From assembly GCF_030012565.1 (NCBI RefSeq), contig NZ_CP124621.1:682001-746000 (forward strand): 64,000 nucleotides of DNA, given 5' to 3'. Both the position numbers and the translations under genes were made by a program. The number at the start of each line of letters is the position of its first letter. Position 1 is the first letter of the stretch. The DNA is from Mesomycoplasma ovipneumoniae (GTDB lineage: Bacteria > Bacillota_I > Bacilli_A > Mycoplasmatales > Metamycoplasmataceae). Below, one piece after another: positions 44,033 through 54,379 of this stretch. The notes below the pieces were generated by a model. The model had not been told where the DNA came from. It ran no database searches and saw nothing but the letters and a program-made list of their open reading frames with translations.

Positions 44033-45865
44033 TTATTGATTAATTAATGTTAGTAATTTTTCAGGAGTTTCGGCTTTACTATTTTCGAATTTTGTTGATT
44101 CAATTAGTGAATCTGTAATTGTTGCCGAAATTTTTGCTTCTTTAAAATTACCATTATCACTTAGAATTTTAACTTTGGATGCATCTTCTTTAAAAGCATT
44201 AAGCATTGATTCCATTGAAATTATAACTGATCTGAGATTTGCCATTTTTTCATACAAACTTCAGTCGATTTTTTTGGCATCTTCACCAACTAGTTCAATA
44301 CTTTTTTTGTTATTAGATTCAAATTCAACAATTTTATCATAGTATTCTTTATATTTTTTCTTTACTTGTTCCAATTTTTCTTGAGTTACAACCGCTTTTG
44401 TAGGAAGGAAATAACCAGTATTTTCCATTAAATAATCAGCATTATCGACCATTGTTCCGGGTTTGTCAATATCATTTTGACCAGTAAAGAGTCATTCTAA
44501 AAATTTAATTGCTGCTTTATTAATTTTTTCTGTGTCAGTTTTAATTGGGATTAGGGATGATCCACCTGAGTTATAGACAAAAAATTGAGAATCTTTGCGT
44601 GACTTTAATGGTTGGTTTGTTGTGAATACGTCATTAAATGTTGCAAAACCTTTGGCAAGTTCAGAGTTGCTTTTTGCGAATAAGCTACGGGTTGTTGCTG
44701 TGTCAATTGATTGCTTAATCCCAACTCCAGGAACATAGCCAAAAACGGTACGATATTGAAGAATATCATGACTTCCTCATTCACCAATGCTGTCTTTTTT
44801 CTTAAAATTTTTAAACTGAAATGCTTGCAAAATCTTGGTTTTTTGACCTACTTTTTGTTCGATTTTTTTGTTAGTTTTTGTAAATTTTTCGTAAGTTTTT
44901 TTAAATTCATCTTGCAAGGATGTATCTGTCGCAATATTAAAAGTTAAATCTTTACCTTTTGCTTCTCAGAATTTTTTACCTGATTTTGAAATAATATTTT
45001 TGTGGAAAACTAGACCTGAATAGTCAATATCAAAAATAGACGCATTTTCTGTATTTTCATCAATTTTTGCATCAGCTTTTAATTTTACACCATCAATAAA
45101 TTTAGTTGAAAACTCAAGTGCTTCTTCAATATTTGAAAAAGTATCATAATTTACGTTCAAATCTTTGAAAATTTCGGCAGATTTTACTTCAAGATTGCTA
45201 AAAAAACTGTTTTCAGGAGTCGAGTTTCCTTTTTGAGCTGATTCTTGTGCTTTTTTGTAAATTTCGGCTGACTCATCAACTTTTCCGCCACCTTTTTTTA
45301 CTAAGTCAAAAATAATCCGTAAATTATCAAGGTTAAATCCAAGTGCATCAACATCATTTACGTTAAAAGGAATGTTATAAAACTTATTTTCGCCAAAATT
45401 AAATGAATTGTATTTTCCTACAATTTGATCAGTGAATATTCCTGGCTTCAATTTATCACTTGTTATTTCTAAAAGTCGATTACGTTCTTGTAAAACACTC
45501 GCAGTTGAAGAATCCCCTAAAACAATTGATGGAAGTTGATCTGAATTTGTGTCCAGTAATTTTTTAATGTTTTCGGTTGTTTCTTTTTGAGTTTTTGCTT
45601 TTGACTCAAAATCCAAAACAAGTCTAACTGGCGCAAAATCAGGATCATCTTTAAACTTTTGGTTGTAATAAGGGATTAATCCTTTTTGATTTTTACCATA
45701 AACATTAAGTCCAAAAATTAATGGTCAAAAAGGACCTTGACTTGTTGTCATAACAACTTGAGTTTTTGGATCAATTGTATTCTCACTTACTCCACAAGCA
45801 CTCGCAATTAAGAAAAGACTTGGAGAGAGAAGTAATAAAGGTTTAAAAAATTTTTTAAAATTCAT
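44033..45865 (-). CDS. Sugar ABC transporter solute-binding lipoprotein
   Basis: 610 residues with TGA as Trp. Signal peptide with lipobox IASAC (lipid-modified Cys 24). The body has the family-1 sugar-binding layout (N-terminal SQGPFWP region, GFNLDNLR, IKFLEWLFTGQ, helical C-terminus). It should deliver a carbohydrate or glycerol-phosphate-like ligand to the permease encoded divergently at 46004-48903, 138 bp away. Two fragments of a paralog lie at 34446 and 34691. GAGAAA lies before the ATG. Ligand cannot be told from sequence. Confidence 0.83.
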
Positions 45866-46003
45866 ATATTTCTCACTTTTTCTAATTTTATGAAATTTTT
45901 TTCAGAAATATTAATAATTAAATATTAGTTATTTATAATTTTAATAAAAATAACTATACAACATTTACAAAAAAATTTTGAAAAAAAGGTAAAATTTTTT
46001 AAT

Positions 46004-47164
46004 ATGAACCACTTAACAATTGCTATAAGTATTAAAAACCTTATATTTTCGTATGATAAAAAGGCTTTTCTTAAAATTAATGAGCTTAAAATACCAGCAA
46101 ATAATATTATTACAATTTTGGGACCGTCAGGTGCAGGGAAGTCCACTTTCCTTAATATTTTAGCGGGTTTTTTGCCAGTAAAGACAGGTATTGAATACCA
46201 TGAAAAATTCAAAAACTTTGGCTATATAATGCAAAAAAACAACTTATATGAAGAAATTTCGGTAAAGAAAAATCTTTGGATTAGTGCTAAAAATTCGCCT
46301 GAATGAGCCTCGAAAGTATGAAAATTGAGCTGGGAAAATTTCAAAAAAGATAAAAATAGTCAAGATTTTAGCGACTCTATTGGAAATTTGCTTTCAAACA
46401 AATCTACTTTAGGCTTAGAAAAGGTTATAAAAAAATTCAAATTTTATTTTTATATATTGAAAAATATAAAATTTTATATTTTTTTCCTGAAATTTAGAAA
46501 AAAATATTTCGAAAAAGAAGTCCTAAATGTGCTAAAAGCCTTAGAAATTGACGACATTTTTTTAAAAAAAGCCAAAAATATTAGTGGGGGCCAACAACAA
46601 CGCGTGGCTTTTGCCAAATCAATTATAAAAGGGGATAATTTAGTTTTAATGGATGAACCTTTTTCATCACTTGATGCAAAAATTAAGGAATCAACTATTA
46701 AATTATTACTTAAAATCAAACAAGAATTTAACATGACAATCGTTTTAGTAACTCACGACCAAACTGATGCAATGAAAATTAGTGACAAAATTATTCTTTT
46801 AAATAAAGGAGAAATTTTGCAATACTCAAATCCAGAAGAACTTTTTGAAAATCCCCAGTCTATTTTTGCCGCTAAATTTATTGGAATGCCAGAAATAAAT
46901 TTTATTGAAAAACAAGGAGAAATTGAATATTATATCCGTTCTAAATACATTAAAATTTCATCAACATCTAAGCCAACAAATGGAAAAGTTTTTTATAAAA
47001 AAAATATTGCAGATAATTTTTATTACCAAATTCATGATACTGAAAAAAATATTGACCTTGAAATTATAAGTCCTGTTGATATTCAAGGCCAAAATGTAAA
47101 AATAGAATATAATAAGGATAAAATTTTTGCTTTTGATAAAGGTGGAAACCGTGTTAATGGTTAA
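46004..47164 (+). CDS. Sugar ABC transporter ATPase (UgpC/MsmK-like)
   Basis: 386 residues with TGA as Trp. Walker A GPSGAGKST, Q-loop IMQKNNLYE, signature ISGGQQQRVA, Walker B LVLMDEP, H-loop VTHDQTDAM. A 95-residue insert lies between the Q-loop and the signature (SWENFKKDKNSQ...FKFYFYILKNIKFYIFFL), giving an unusually long helical domain. The C-terminal 120 residues form the regulatory extension typical of sugar importers. The first permease gene overlaps its 3' end by 8 nt, showing translational coupling. Confidence 0.88.
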
Positions 47165-48080
47165 TAAAGAGTCCATAAAAACAGTTTTTTTCCACAAAAA
47201 TACAAAAGCAATCTTACTTATAGGTCCACTATTTATTTTTCTTTTTATTTTTTCAGTCTACCCGATTCTGGATTCCTTATTTAACTCTTTTAATGTTGGA
47301 TCTGGCCAAAACACACATTTAGGATTTGACAATTTTAGACAATTATTTGCAAAATCAAATTTTAATGATGCACTAAGAAACAGCACTTTATTATTTTTTA
47401 TTAGCTCACCGATTGCACTTTTTCTAGGATTTGTTGTTGCAATTTTGCTCTCAAAACTCAAGAGTAAATTTCTTAGAATGTTAATAATAACCGGACTTTA
47501 TTCCCAGTTTTTTATTTCATCTTTTGCAATTGGGACTGCTTTTTCTTTTCTTTTTGGTCAAAAAAATGTTTTTGCAAAAATGCTCAATCTAAATTTTTCA
47601 TTTGTCGGTGGTGACAATAAAATTGATTTAATTTGACTATATTTAATTTATCAGCTCTGAAGAGCAATCCCTTTTAATTCAGTGCTTTTCTTTTTTGCAA
47701 TTTCGAGCATTCATACAAAATATCAAAAAAACTTACAAATTGACAGAATTAACCTTAAAGACAAGATTTTCAACCTTTATCTTAAAGAAATTGGCAATCA
47801 ATTTTTAGTTATCGCCTACACAAACTTCATTTTTGCAACAATGTTATACCCAAATGTTATTACGGGCGACATAAATTTGGATCTAAATAGAGGCCACACT
47901 CTTGCTTCATATATTTTATCTTCAAGTGATAATTCTGGACTGCAATCTGCCGTGAGTTTAATGACATTCTTTTATCTTATAGCAGTTTTTTCAACCTTTA
48001 TTATTTTTAGACCAAAAACATGGAAAAAAATGTTAAAACTTATTAAAAATAAAAGGGGTAAAAATGTCATTAAAATTTAA
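47157..48080 (+). CDS. Sugar ABC transporter permease (UgpA-like)
   Basis: 307 residues from the ATG at 47157; a GTG at 47151 has better spacing to GGTGG and is an alternative start. Six hydrophobic segments, the first at about residues 16-38. The usual EAA loop (EAAxxDGA) should lie near residue 185-200, where the sequence reads QIDRINLKDKIFNLYLKEIG, recognisable only in part. Forms the membrane channel with the next gene. TGA is Trp. Confidence 0.8.
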
Positions 48081-48903
48081 TTTAAATAGTTTTTTTCTAC
48101 AATTTTTGCTATTTTCCTTTTTAATAATAGTACTTATTTTTTTTCTGTTTCCATTATATTATTTAATTGTAAATGCTTCGCTGCCTAATGAATTGCAAGA
48201 TAATCCTAATTTGACTTTGAAAATAGGCTCAAATTTACTTGAGAACTTTAAAAATTCCATTAATGATAATTTTTGAATTGGAATTACCACTTCAATTTTT
48301 GTGATTATGCTCATTAATTTTTTTAGAATTCTCCTATATTCACTAGCTTCTTTTGGACTTTGAATGGCAAAAAAAAGACTAAAATTAACATTTATTTCTC
48401 TTTTTGTGGCAATTTCTTTTATTCCAGAAATTAGCACTTATATTCCCCTGGCAAGAATTTTAAACAGCAATCAATTAGTAACAAATTCGCCAGTTTTTGC
48501 ACTTACAGTTAACCAGATTTTTTCCTTTTTTAACTTTTTTTATCTTTATAAAAGTATTAACAAAATTGACAAAAAGCAACTTTTACTTGCAAGAATTGAT
48601 AATTTATCACTGTTTTCAAAGATTAAATTGATAATTTTTCCAAAAATAAAAATTTCCTATTATTTATTAATTATTTTTACAACAATTCAAGCTTGAAACG
48701 ACTTTTTATGACCAAATTACATTTTTTCAAACCGTTCATACCAGACAATTTCAACTTGATTTCAGTATTCAGGCCAAACTAGCCTTGGATTTTTACAAAA
48801 CATTCAAGCTGCAGGCTCACTTTTTACAATAATTGTGCCGTTATTTTCTTATATAATTTTTTCCAAATTTATTAATAATGCAACGGCAAACAATATTAAA
48901 TAG
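48064..48903 (+). CDS. Sugar ABC transporter permease (UgpE-like)
   Basis: 279 residues with TGA as Trp. Starts 17 nt inside the previous gene, after GGGG. Six hydrophobic segments. The EAA loop is KKQLLLARIDNLSLFSKIKLIIFPKIK, and the WNDFLWP motif after it is typical of MalG/UgpE permeases. It completes the importer with 44033, 46004 and 47157. Confidence 0.85.
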
Positions 48904-48912
48904 TTTTGAAAA

Positions 48913-49479
48913 ATGCAAAAAATTATCACAAAAGAAGCTGTTTTTGAGCTAGAAATCAAAAAATCTAAATTTATTTCTTATAGTTTCTTAGTAGAATCGA
49001 AGGAGCACTCAGAAGCGCTACTGATAAAAATTCAACAAGAAAATAAGCATGCAAGTCATATTGTTTATTCGGTTTGTTTTGATTTATATAATTGTAAATT
49101 CAGTGATGCAAACGAGCCAAAAGGTTCGGCAGGATGGCAAATTTTTAACATTTTGAGAACAAAAAAAATTACTAATTCATTAATTATTGTTGTTCGCTAC
49201 ATGTACGGGTCCAAATTAGGGCTAGGTTTATTGCAAAATAGTTACAAAAGAGCGGCAATTGAAGTCTTAAATCTTAGTTTGGTTAGTGATTTTAAAATTT
49301 CTTATCACTATTTGTGTGAAATTGAACTGGAAAAAACGAACTGAGTACTTCAATTAATAAAGAAAAACGGATGCACAATCCAAAAAAAAGAATTTGGAAT
49401 AAAATTAAAAATTGAATTTAAGTGTCCTTTAAAGTTAGAAGAAAATTTTGAGCTAAATTTTAAGGAAATAGTAAAATAA
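48913..49479 (+). CDS. YigZ/IMPACT-family protein
   Basis: 188 residues. The N-terminal UPF0029/IMPACT domain is clear: KKSKFISYSF, KHASHIVYSVCFD, FSDANEPKGSAGWQIFNIL, IIVVRYMYGSKLGLGLL. The family is conserved from bacteria to the human GCN2 inhibitor IMPACT; its bacterial role is unclear, with RNA or ribosome links suggested. Ten bases separate it from the permease. The last 98 bp of its coding region, including the stop, fall inside the left target duplication of element E and are repeated downstream. Confidence 0.85.
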
Positions 49480-49501
49480 TTTGGTTGAAAAAAATTATTT
49501 T
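49382..49501. repeat. Left target-site duplication of element E (120 bp)
   Basis: 120 bp that include the 3' end and stop of the YigZ-like gene. They recur at 50077-50195 with about a dozen substitutions and a one-base A-run change. Confidence 0.85.
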
Positions 49502-49645
49502 CTGGGTTTGACAGTTTGATGGAAAAAGTTCACATTTTAGCAAATATAAATATCCAAAAATACCCGTAAATCCGGGTTTCTTAGCCACTAGAATCTTAAT
49601 TTTTATTATTTCAAACTATCCTTTTGCAAAAAAAAAAAAAAATGC

Positions 49646-49673
49646 TTGGTCTAAGAAAAAATTGTGTTATAAT
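49646..49673 (+). promoter_or_regulatory. Conserved promoter inside element E
   Basis: TTGGTC (49646-49651), 16-nt spacer, TATAAT (49668-49673) with TG one base upstream (extended -10). An A15 tract precedes the -35. All six copies keep this arrangement: same -35 within one base, 15-16-nt spacer, and TG-n before the -10. Confidence 0.7.
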
Positions 49674-49679
49674 AAATCT

Positions 49680-49960
49680 CACTTAAGAATAATTAATAAA
49701 TTAATATTAGAATTAGGGGGATTAATTATGTTTTTTTGCATGAAAAAAATCAAATAGTGCGAATTTTCCATTATGTTTTTAAATATGATGGAATGCCTTA
49801 AATTTACCCGTTTAGAAATCTATAAATTTAAGGCTTTGAATTATTGTTCTTTCAAAACTTCATATGTTTTTTTAGGCTCAGAATAAATAAAAATGAGTTT
49901 TCTATTTGCATTGAGTTTAAATAATAGTTGTATTTTTTTATGATTTTTGTTAGTTTATCC
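49680..49960 (+). ncRNA. Candidate structured RNA of the small-element family (copy E shown)
   Basis: Downstream of the promoter: a purine run and ATG, an imperfect hairpin at 49768-49791, a 12-bp stem gccttaaattta/taaatttaaggc (49795-49806 with 49823-49834) with a 16-nt loop conserved in sequence, and a long stem starting ctcagaataaata near 49877. Comparison of copies shows compensatory changes in the last two stems. No frame is conserved beyond a few codons. Ends are not determined; transcription is inferred. Confidence 0.45.
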
Positions 49961-50076
49961 ATAAATTGATTTTTGCCAGTGTTTTAAAATTGTAATTAAC
50001 TTTTGTCAAAAAAGTTAAAAAAGTGCCAAAAACAAAGACTTTTTTAAAATTATCTCATCAAACTGGGAAACTCGGG

Positions 50077-50195
50077 AAAAAAAGAATTTGTGCTAAAATT
50101 GAAAATTGAATTTAAGCGCCCTTTAAAATTAGAAGAAATTTTTGAACTAAATTTTAAAGAAATAGTAAAATAATTTGGTTGAAAAAAATTATTTT
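50077..50195. repeat. Right target-site duplication of element E (119 bp)
   Basis: Partner of 49382-49501. It holds a non-functional second copy of the last codons of the YigZ-like gene and lies directly upstream of the exporter gene. Confidence 0.85.
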
Positions 50196-50240
50196 ATATT
50201 AAAATATACACAATATTAAAAAAGCTATCTAGGTGCAAAA

Positions 50241-52541
50241 ATGATTCAAATTCGTAACATCACAAAACGACTCGGAACAAAAATAATTTTAAATAACATT
50301 AGCTTTGATATTCCAACTAATAAATTAACGTTCATTTCTGGTCAATCTGGTGTTGGAAAAACGACGCTTTTGCATATTATTGCCAAGATTGCCAAAGCTG
50401 ATAGCGGGCAAATTTCCTTTTTTGATAAAAATCAACAAGTTTTAAAAAACCCAAATGTTGACATTTTTTTTCAAGATGTCAATCTTATTGAAAATATTTC
50501 AGCTATTGACAATGTTCGAATTGGGACAAGTATTTTAGGTTATAAATTTAAGCAAGATGAATTTAGTAAAAATGCAAATTTTTTAAATCTTGACCAAAGT
50601 GTTTTTAAAACAAAAATGGAAAATCTGTCTGGTGGCGAGAAACAAAGAATCGCAATTCTTCGTTCTCTAAATCGGGGTTCAGAATTTATTTTGTTTGATG
50701 AGCCAACCGCCGCCCTTGATAAGGAAAATGAGCAAATTATCTTTGAAAAAATTAAGCAAATGTCAAAAAATCACACAGTTGTGGTTATAAGCCATAATAC
50801 TGAAATGATTCACAAATATGCTGATCAAATAATTTTTTTGCAAAAAGACAAGCCGCCAATTATTAAAATTAATGACACTAATATAATAGAAGACCAAAAT
50901 TCTGAACAAACTAGCGAAACTAAACATAAAAAAGTTGCAAAAGTAGTTCAATATAAGAATAAATTAAATATTTCGCCGATTTTTGTTATTGCTGATATTA
51001 GCAAAAAATTAACGCTTAGTATTTTAATTATAATAGCTTTTTTAGCGGCCGTCTTTTCGATTAGTTTTGCTTTTGAATTAAATCTTGGAACAGCAAAAGT
51101 CGAACGGCAGCAAAAATATACACTCTCACTTGACAAAAATTTAATTGAAAAAAAATCAAACGCTGCTTTTAACCAAGATGAAATTAAAAAAATTAGTGAG
51201 CTTGAATCAATCAACGCGCTTGTTGCAAATAGGCCAACGACAAATATAAACTTGCACTATGAAAATCGAAAAATTAATCTTAGAGATGTTGATCAAGTTG
51301 AAATTAATAGCTTTTTCAAAAACAGAATCGAAAATGATCTTGTTAATTTTGAAGGAAAATTCATTGAAAATGCTCGGGAAATTATCCTTTCAAAATCAGC
51401 AATTGACATACTTAAAATTGAAAATCCAATAGGAAAAACAATTCATTTGGTTTATGATTCTAATAAAGAAATTGAGGAAAATCAAAATAAAATTGAACTA
51501 AAAATTGTCGGAATTAATAATGGAATTAAAAGTTCCGTTGCCAGATTAGATACTTTTAATTTAATTAGTTTTCCATCTTTTATTAGCACTCAATCAATTA
51601 AAGATCTTGAAAATTTAGTTAAGCAAAATACAGTTAAAGAAAACAAAGACCAAAATCTTCAACTTTTTAAGGAAATTAACTCCTATATTCCTAGCGAAAA
51701 TGCCCAAAGCTCCGCGCTTGAACCGTTTAAAATTCCGCTAAAAAATACAAAAGTTTTCCCGCAAAACAATCTAGAATTAATAACTGGAACATTTCCAAGA
51801 AAAGTCGATGAAATTCTACTTTCAACAACAGCAATTGATTCAAATGCTAAATATAAATTAAAAGTTGGCGATATAATTCAAACAAACTCACCTTTAAATC
51901 AAACATTTAATTTACTTGTTGTTGGAATTTTTGACTCGCCAGATTCAGAATTATATTATCACCAAGATGCCAAAGAATTTTATATCAGTTTCCAACCAGC
52001 CAATCTTACTGCTTATTTAACAACAACTGACGAACAAAATAATCTTGATTTAGAGGCAAAAAATGCTAAATTTGACCTTAGAATTACTCCACCTTCAAGC
52101 TTAATTCGTGTGATAACTAGCCAGTCTTTAGCGATTATTTCGATAGTTAACAAAGTTACTTTTGCAGTGTTTATAATTTTTGTTATTATATTAATTTCAT
52201 TCATTTTAGTTTATGCCAAAACGATTTCTGAATCAAAACAGAGAATGATTGGAATTCTAAAATCGCTTGGTGGTTCGACTTTATTAACACTTTTTTATCA
52301 TACTTTAAATATTGTTTTGATATCGATTGTTGTTCTAATTTTAAGTTTTGTAATTATTTTTCCGTCAATGGAATCGATTCATATTTTAATAGTTGGTAAT
52401 GATTTTCCCGCTGCTTCTCAAGAAAATATAGCACTCATTTTACTATCGTCCTGAGCCGGACTTTCAGCTGCATTTATTCTAATTTATGTTTTAATGTCCT
52501 TAATTACTTACAAAAAGACCACTCAACAGTTATTAAAATAA
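50241..52541 (+). CDS. MacB-like ABC exporter (ATPase fused to FtsX-type permease)
   Basis: 766 residues with TGA as Trp. ATPase domain at residues 1-220: Walker A GQSGVGKTT, signature LSGGEKQR, Walker B FILFDEP, H-loop ISHN. Then one membrane segment (about 255-280), a large extracellular domain (about 285-630), and three membrane segments (about 636-660, 680-710, 730-760), the four-helix FtsX/MacB plan. Such proteins move lipoproteins, peptides or drugs outward by mechanical coupling. The start is 45 bp after the right duplication of element E, so the insertion changed its upstream region. Substrate unknown. Confidence 0.88.
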
Positions 52542-52570
52542 AAATGAAAGGTGTAATTGCCTTTCATTTT
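52541..52570 (+). terminator. Terminator of the MacB-like gene
   Basis: Stem aaaatgaaagg/cctttcatttt (52541-52551 with 52560-52570) followed by T-rich sequence, starting at the stop codon. Confidence 0.75.
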
Positions 52571-52659
52571 TATTTCTTTAACTTTTTAAGATCATAAATT
52601 GTTGAAATATCTTCTTGTCAGAGCATTAATTTACTTTTTTGGGCGTTTCTTGTGCTTTT
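52551..52659. repeat. Left target-site duplication of element F (109 bp)
   Basis: 109 bp recurring at 53236-53345 with several substitutions. The right copy is the genuine 3' end of the nuclease gene, so this left copy is a displaced duplicate of it. Confidence 0.85.
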
Positions 52660-53235
52660 CCTGAGTTTAACAGTTTGATGGCAAAAATTCACTTTTTAGC
52701 GAATACAAATATGCAAAAATACATGTAAATCCGTGTTTTTGATGGTAAATCCTTAATCTTTCTTATTTTGAAATTAACGTTTTGTAAAAAAAAAAAAAAA
52801 ATGCTTGGTTCAAAATAAAATTATGCTATAATTAACCATACTTAAGAATAAATTAATAAATTTTGATACTGAATTAGGGAGGAATTGTATGTTTTTGTCA
52901 TAAAAAAATCAGCAAATGCGAATTATCCATTATATTTTTAAATATGATGGAATGCCTTAAATTTACCGTTTAGAAATCTTCAAATTTATGGCTTTTAATT
53001 ATTGTTCTTTAAAAACTTCACATATTTTTTTAGGCTCAATGTAAGTAAAAACGAGTTTTCTATTTACATTGAGTTTAAACAGTAGATGTATTTTTTTATG
53101 ATTTTTGTTATTTTTCTATAAATTGATTTTTTGCCAGTGTTTTAAAATAGGTAATTAACTTTTGCCAAAAAAGTTAAAAATCGCGAAAAACCAGACACTT
53201 TTTTAAGATTATCTCACCAAACTGGGAAAGTCGGG
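52660..53235 (+). mobile_element. Small non-autonomous element, copy F
   Basis: 576 bp from CCTGAGTTTAACAGTTTGATGG to the inverse of CCCGACTTTCCCAGTTTGGTG. Promoter TTGGTT (52805-52810), 16-nt spacer, TGCTATAAT (hexamer 52827-52832) after A16. The stem ctcaatgtaagta (53035-53047) with tatttacattgag (53061-53073) is fully paired. It sits between the ends of two convergent genes, the exporter and the nuclease. Confidence 0.85.
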
Positions 53236-53345
53236 GTGTACTTGTCATTCATTTTTATTTCTTTAACTTTTTAAGGCCATAAATTGTTGAAATATCTTCT
53301 TTTCAAAGCATAAATTTACTTTTTTTGGCAAATTTTTGGGCTTTT
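53236..53345. repeat. Right target-site duplication of element F (110 bp)
   Basis: Partner of 52551-52659. It overlaps the last 91 bp of the nuclease gene, which is thereby kept intact. Confidence 0.85.
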
Positions 53346-53902
53346 AAAATTTGGTCAATTAAACTTTTATATTCAGGATAATAATAAGTTTTTTTAGGAT
53401 TTTGATATTGAGCATAACGATGAATTGCAAGACCTTCCCTAATCATTTTGATATTAATGATCTCACCCTTTTCGTTTTTTAGAACAACAATAATCCGCTC
53501 ATACGGGTCATGGCCAACAACTTCAAATGAAATTCAGCGATTTAAAATTAGCTGTTCTAGACGTTTTTTGGCTATTAAACCGTGAAATTTCATGGTTTTT
53601 ACGTTAATCAAACGATTTGGACGGCTAAGTTCAAGTTCAGGAGTGTCAATCCCAAAAATCCGAAAACGCATACCGTTTTTATCAGTAAAAGTGTCACCGT
53701 CATAAACACTTTTTATAAATGTTGTATAAGTTAAACCTTGTTTAACTCGTGAATTTTTAGAAAAAATAGGCAGTTTTTTTATTGGATTTAAGCCATCAGT
53801 TGGAACTGTTTTTTCTGAAATAATTTCTGAAAGATAATCATAACAACTTGTAAGCGAAAAAAGTGGCAAAAATCCTGGAACTAATAGTAATTTTTTAAAA
53901 AT
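53255..53902 (-). CDS. Staphylococcal-type nuclease lipoprotein
   Basis: 215 residues if ATT at 53902 is the start. GGGAGG lies 7 nt upstream of that ATT and the result is a full lipoprotein signal FKKLLLVPGFLPLFSLTSC with lipid-modified Cys at position 20. The only other start, TTG at 53869, would cut the signal peptide. The nuclease core is clear: YDGDTF (metal-binding Asp), RIFGIDTPE, and YERI for the second catalytic Arg. Surface nucleases let mycoplasmas harvest host nucleotides. Overlaps the end of smpB by 22 bp, so coupled translation is likely. The 3' end is duplicated beside element F. Confidence 0.82.
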
Positions 53903-54318
53903 TTTTGTGCCTCCCTTTTTTGATCTCGTTCTTTTATGGCGTTTCTTTTATCAACCTTAGTTTTCCCTTTTGCAAGTGCAATTTCGATTTTGATTCTACG
54001 GTTTTTTAGACAGACAAAAAGTGGAATAATTGTTAATTTTTGTGTAACTTTTTCTTTAAAAATTTTTTTTAGCTCATGTTTGTGCAATAAAAGTTTTCTT
54101 GAGCGATCAGTTTGACCTCGGGATCCTTTATAAGCACTAATTGTTGCATTTGACAAATAAAGTTCTAAACCCTTAAAATAACAAAAAGAACCTACAAGCG
54201 ATATGTTTTTTGCCTGAACAGATTTAACTTCTCATCCTTCTAAGACAATTCCCGCTGTAAATTTGCTAATTATTTCGTAGTCAAAATAAGCTCTCTTATT
54301 TTCAATTAAAATTTTCAT
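53881..54318 (-). CDS. smpB: tmRNA-binding protein SmpB
   Basis: 145 residues. SmpB escorts tmRNA (encoded at 26144-26692) into the A site of stalled ribosomes. Visible motifs: N-terminal NKRAYFDYEI, GIVLEGWEVKSV, the SRGQTDRSRKLLLHK block, and the basic C-terminal tail KGKTKVDKRNAIKERDQKRE. Start at 54318 (ATGAAAATT), with AGG upstream. The nuclease gene begins inside its 3' end. Confidence 0.95.
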
Positions 54319-54379
54319 CTTTGAACCTAAAAAATTATATAATTATATTCTAAATAATTTTATATAAAAAAGGGCAAAA

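Larger units (their letters stand above)
49502..50076 (+). mobile_element. Small non-autonomous element, copy E
   Basis: 575 bp from CTGGGTTTGACAGTTTGATGG to the inverse of CCCGAGTTTCCCAGTTTGATG. The left arm holds the IS-like hairpin around tacccgtaaatccgggt. The core has A15, the promoter (49646-49673), GGGGG (49716-49720), ATG (49728) and both family hairpins. The 119-120-bp flanking duplication is the longest seen in this window. It lies between the YigZ-like gene and a MacB-like exporter and reads toward the latter. Confidence 0.85.

Noticed and set aside
53534-53869. TTG at 53869 as the nuclease start
   Set aside because: It would remove the first half of a clear lipoprotein signal peptide; the ATT at 53902 with GGGAGG fits better, though it is unproven.
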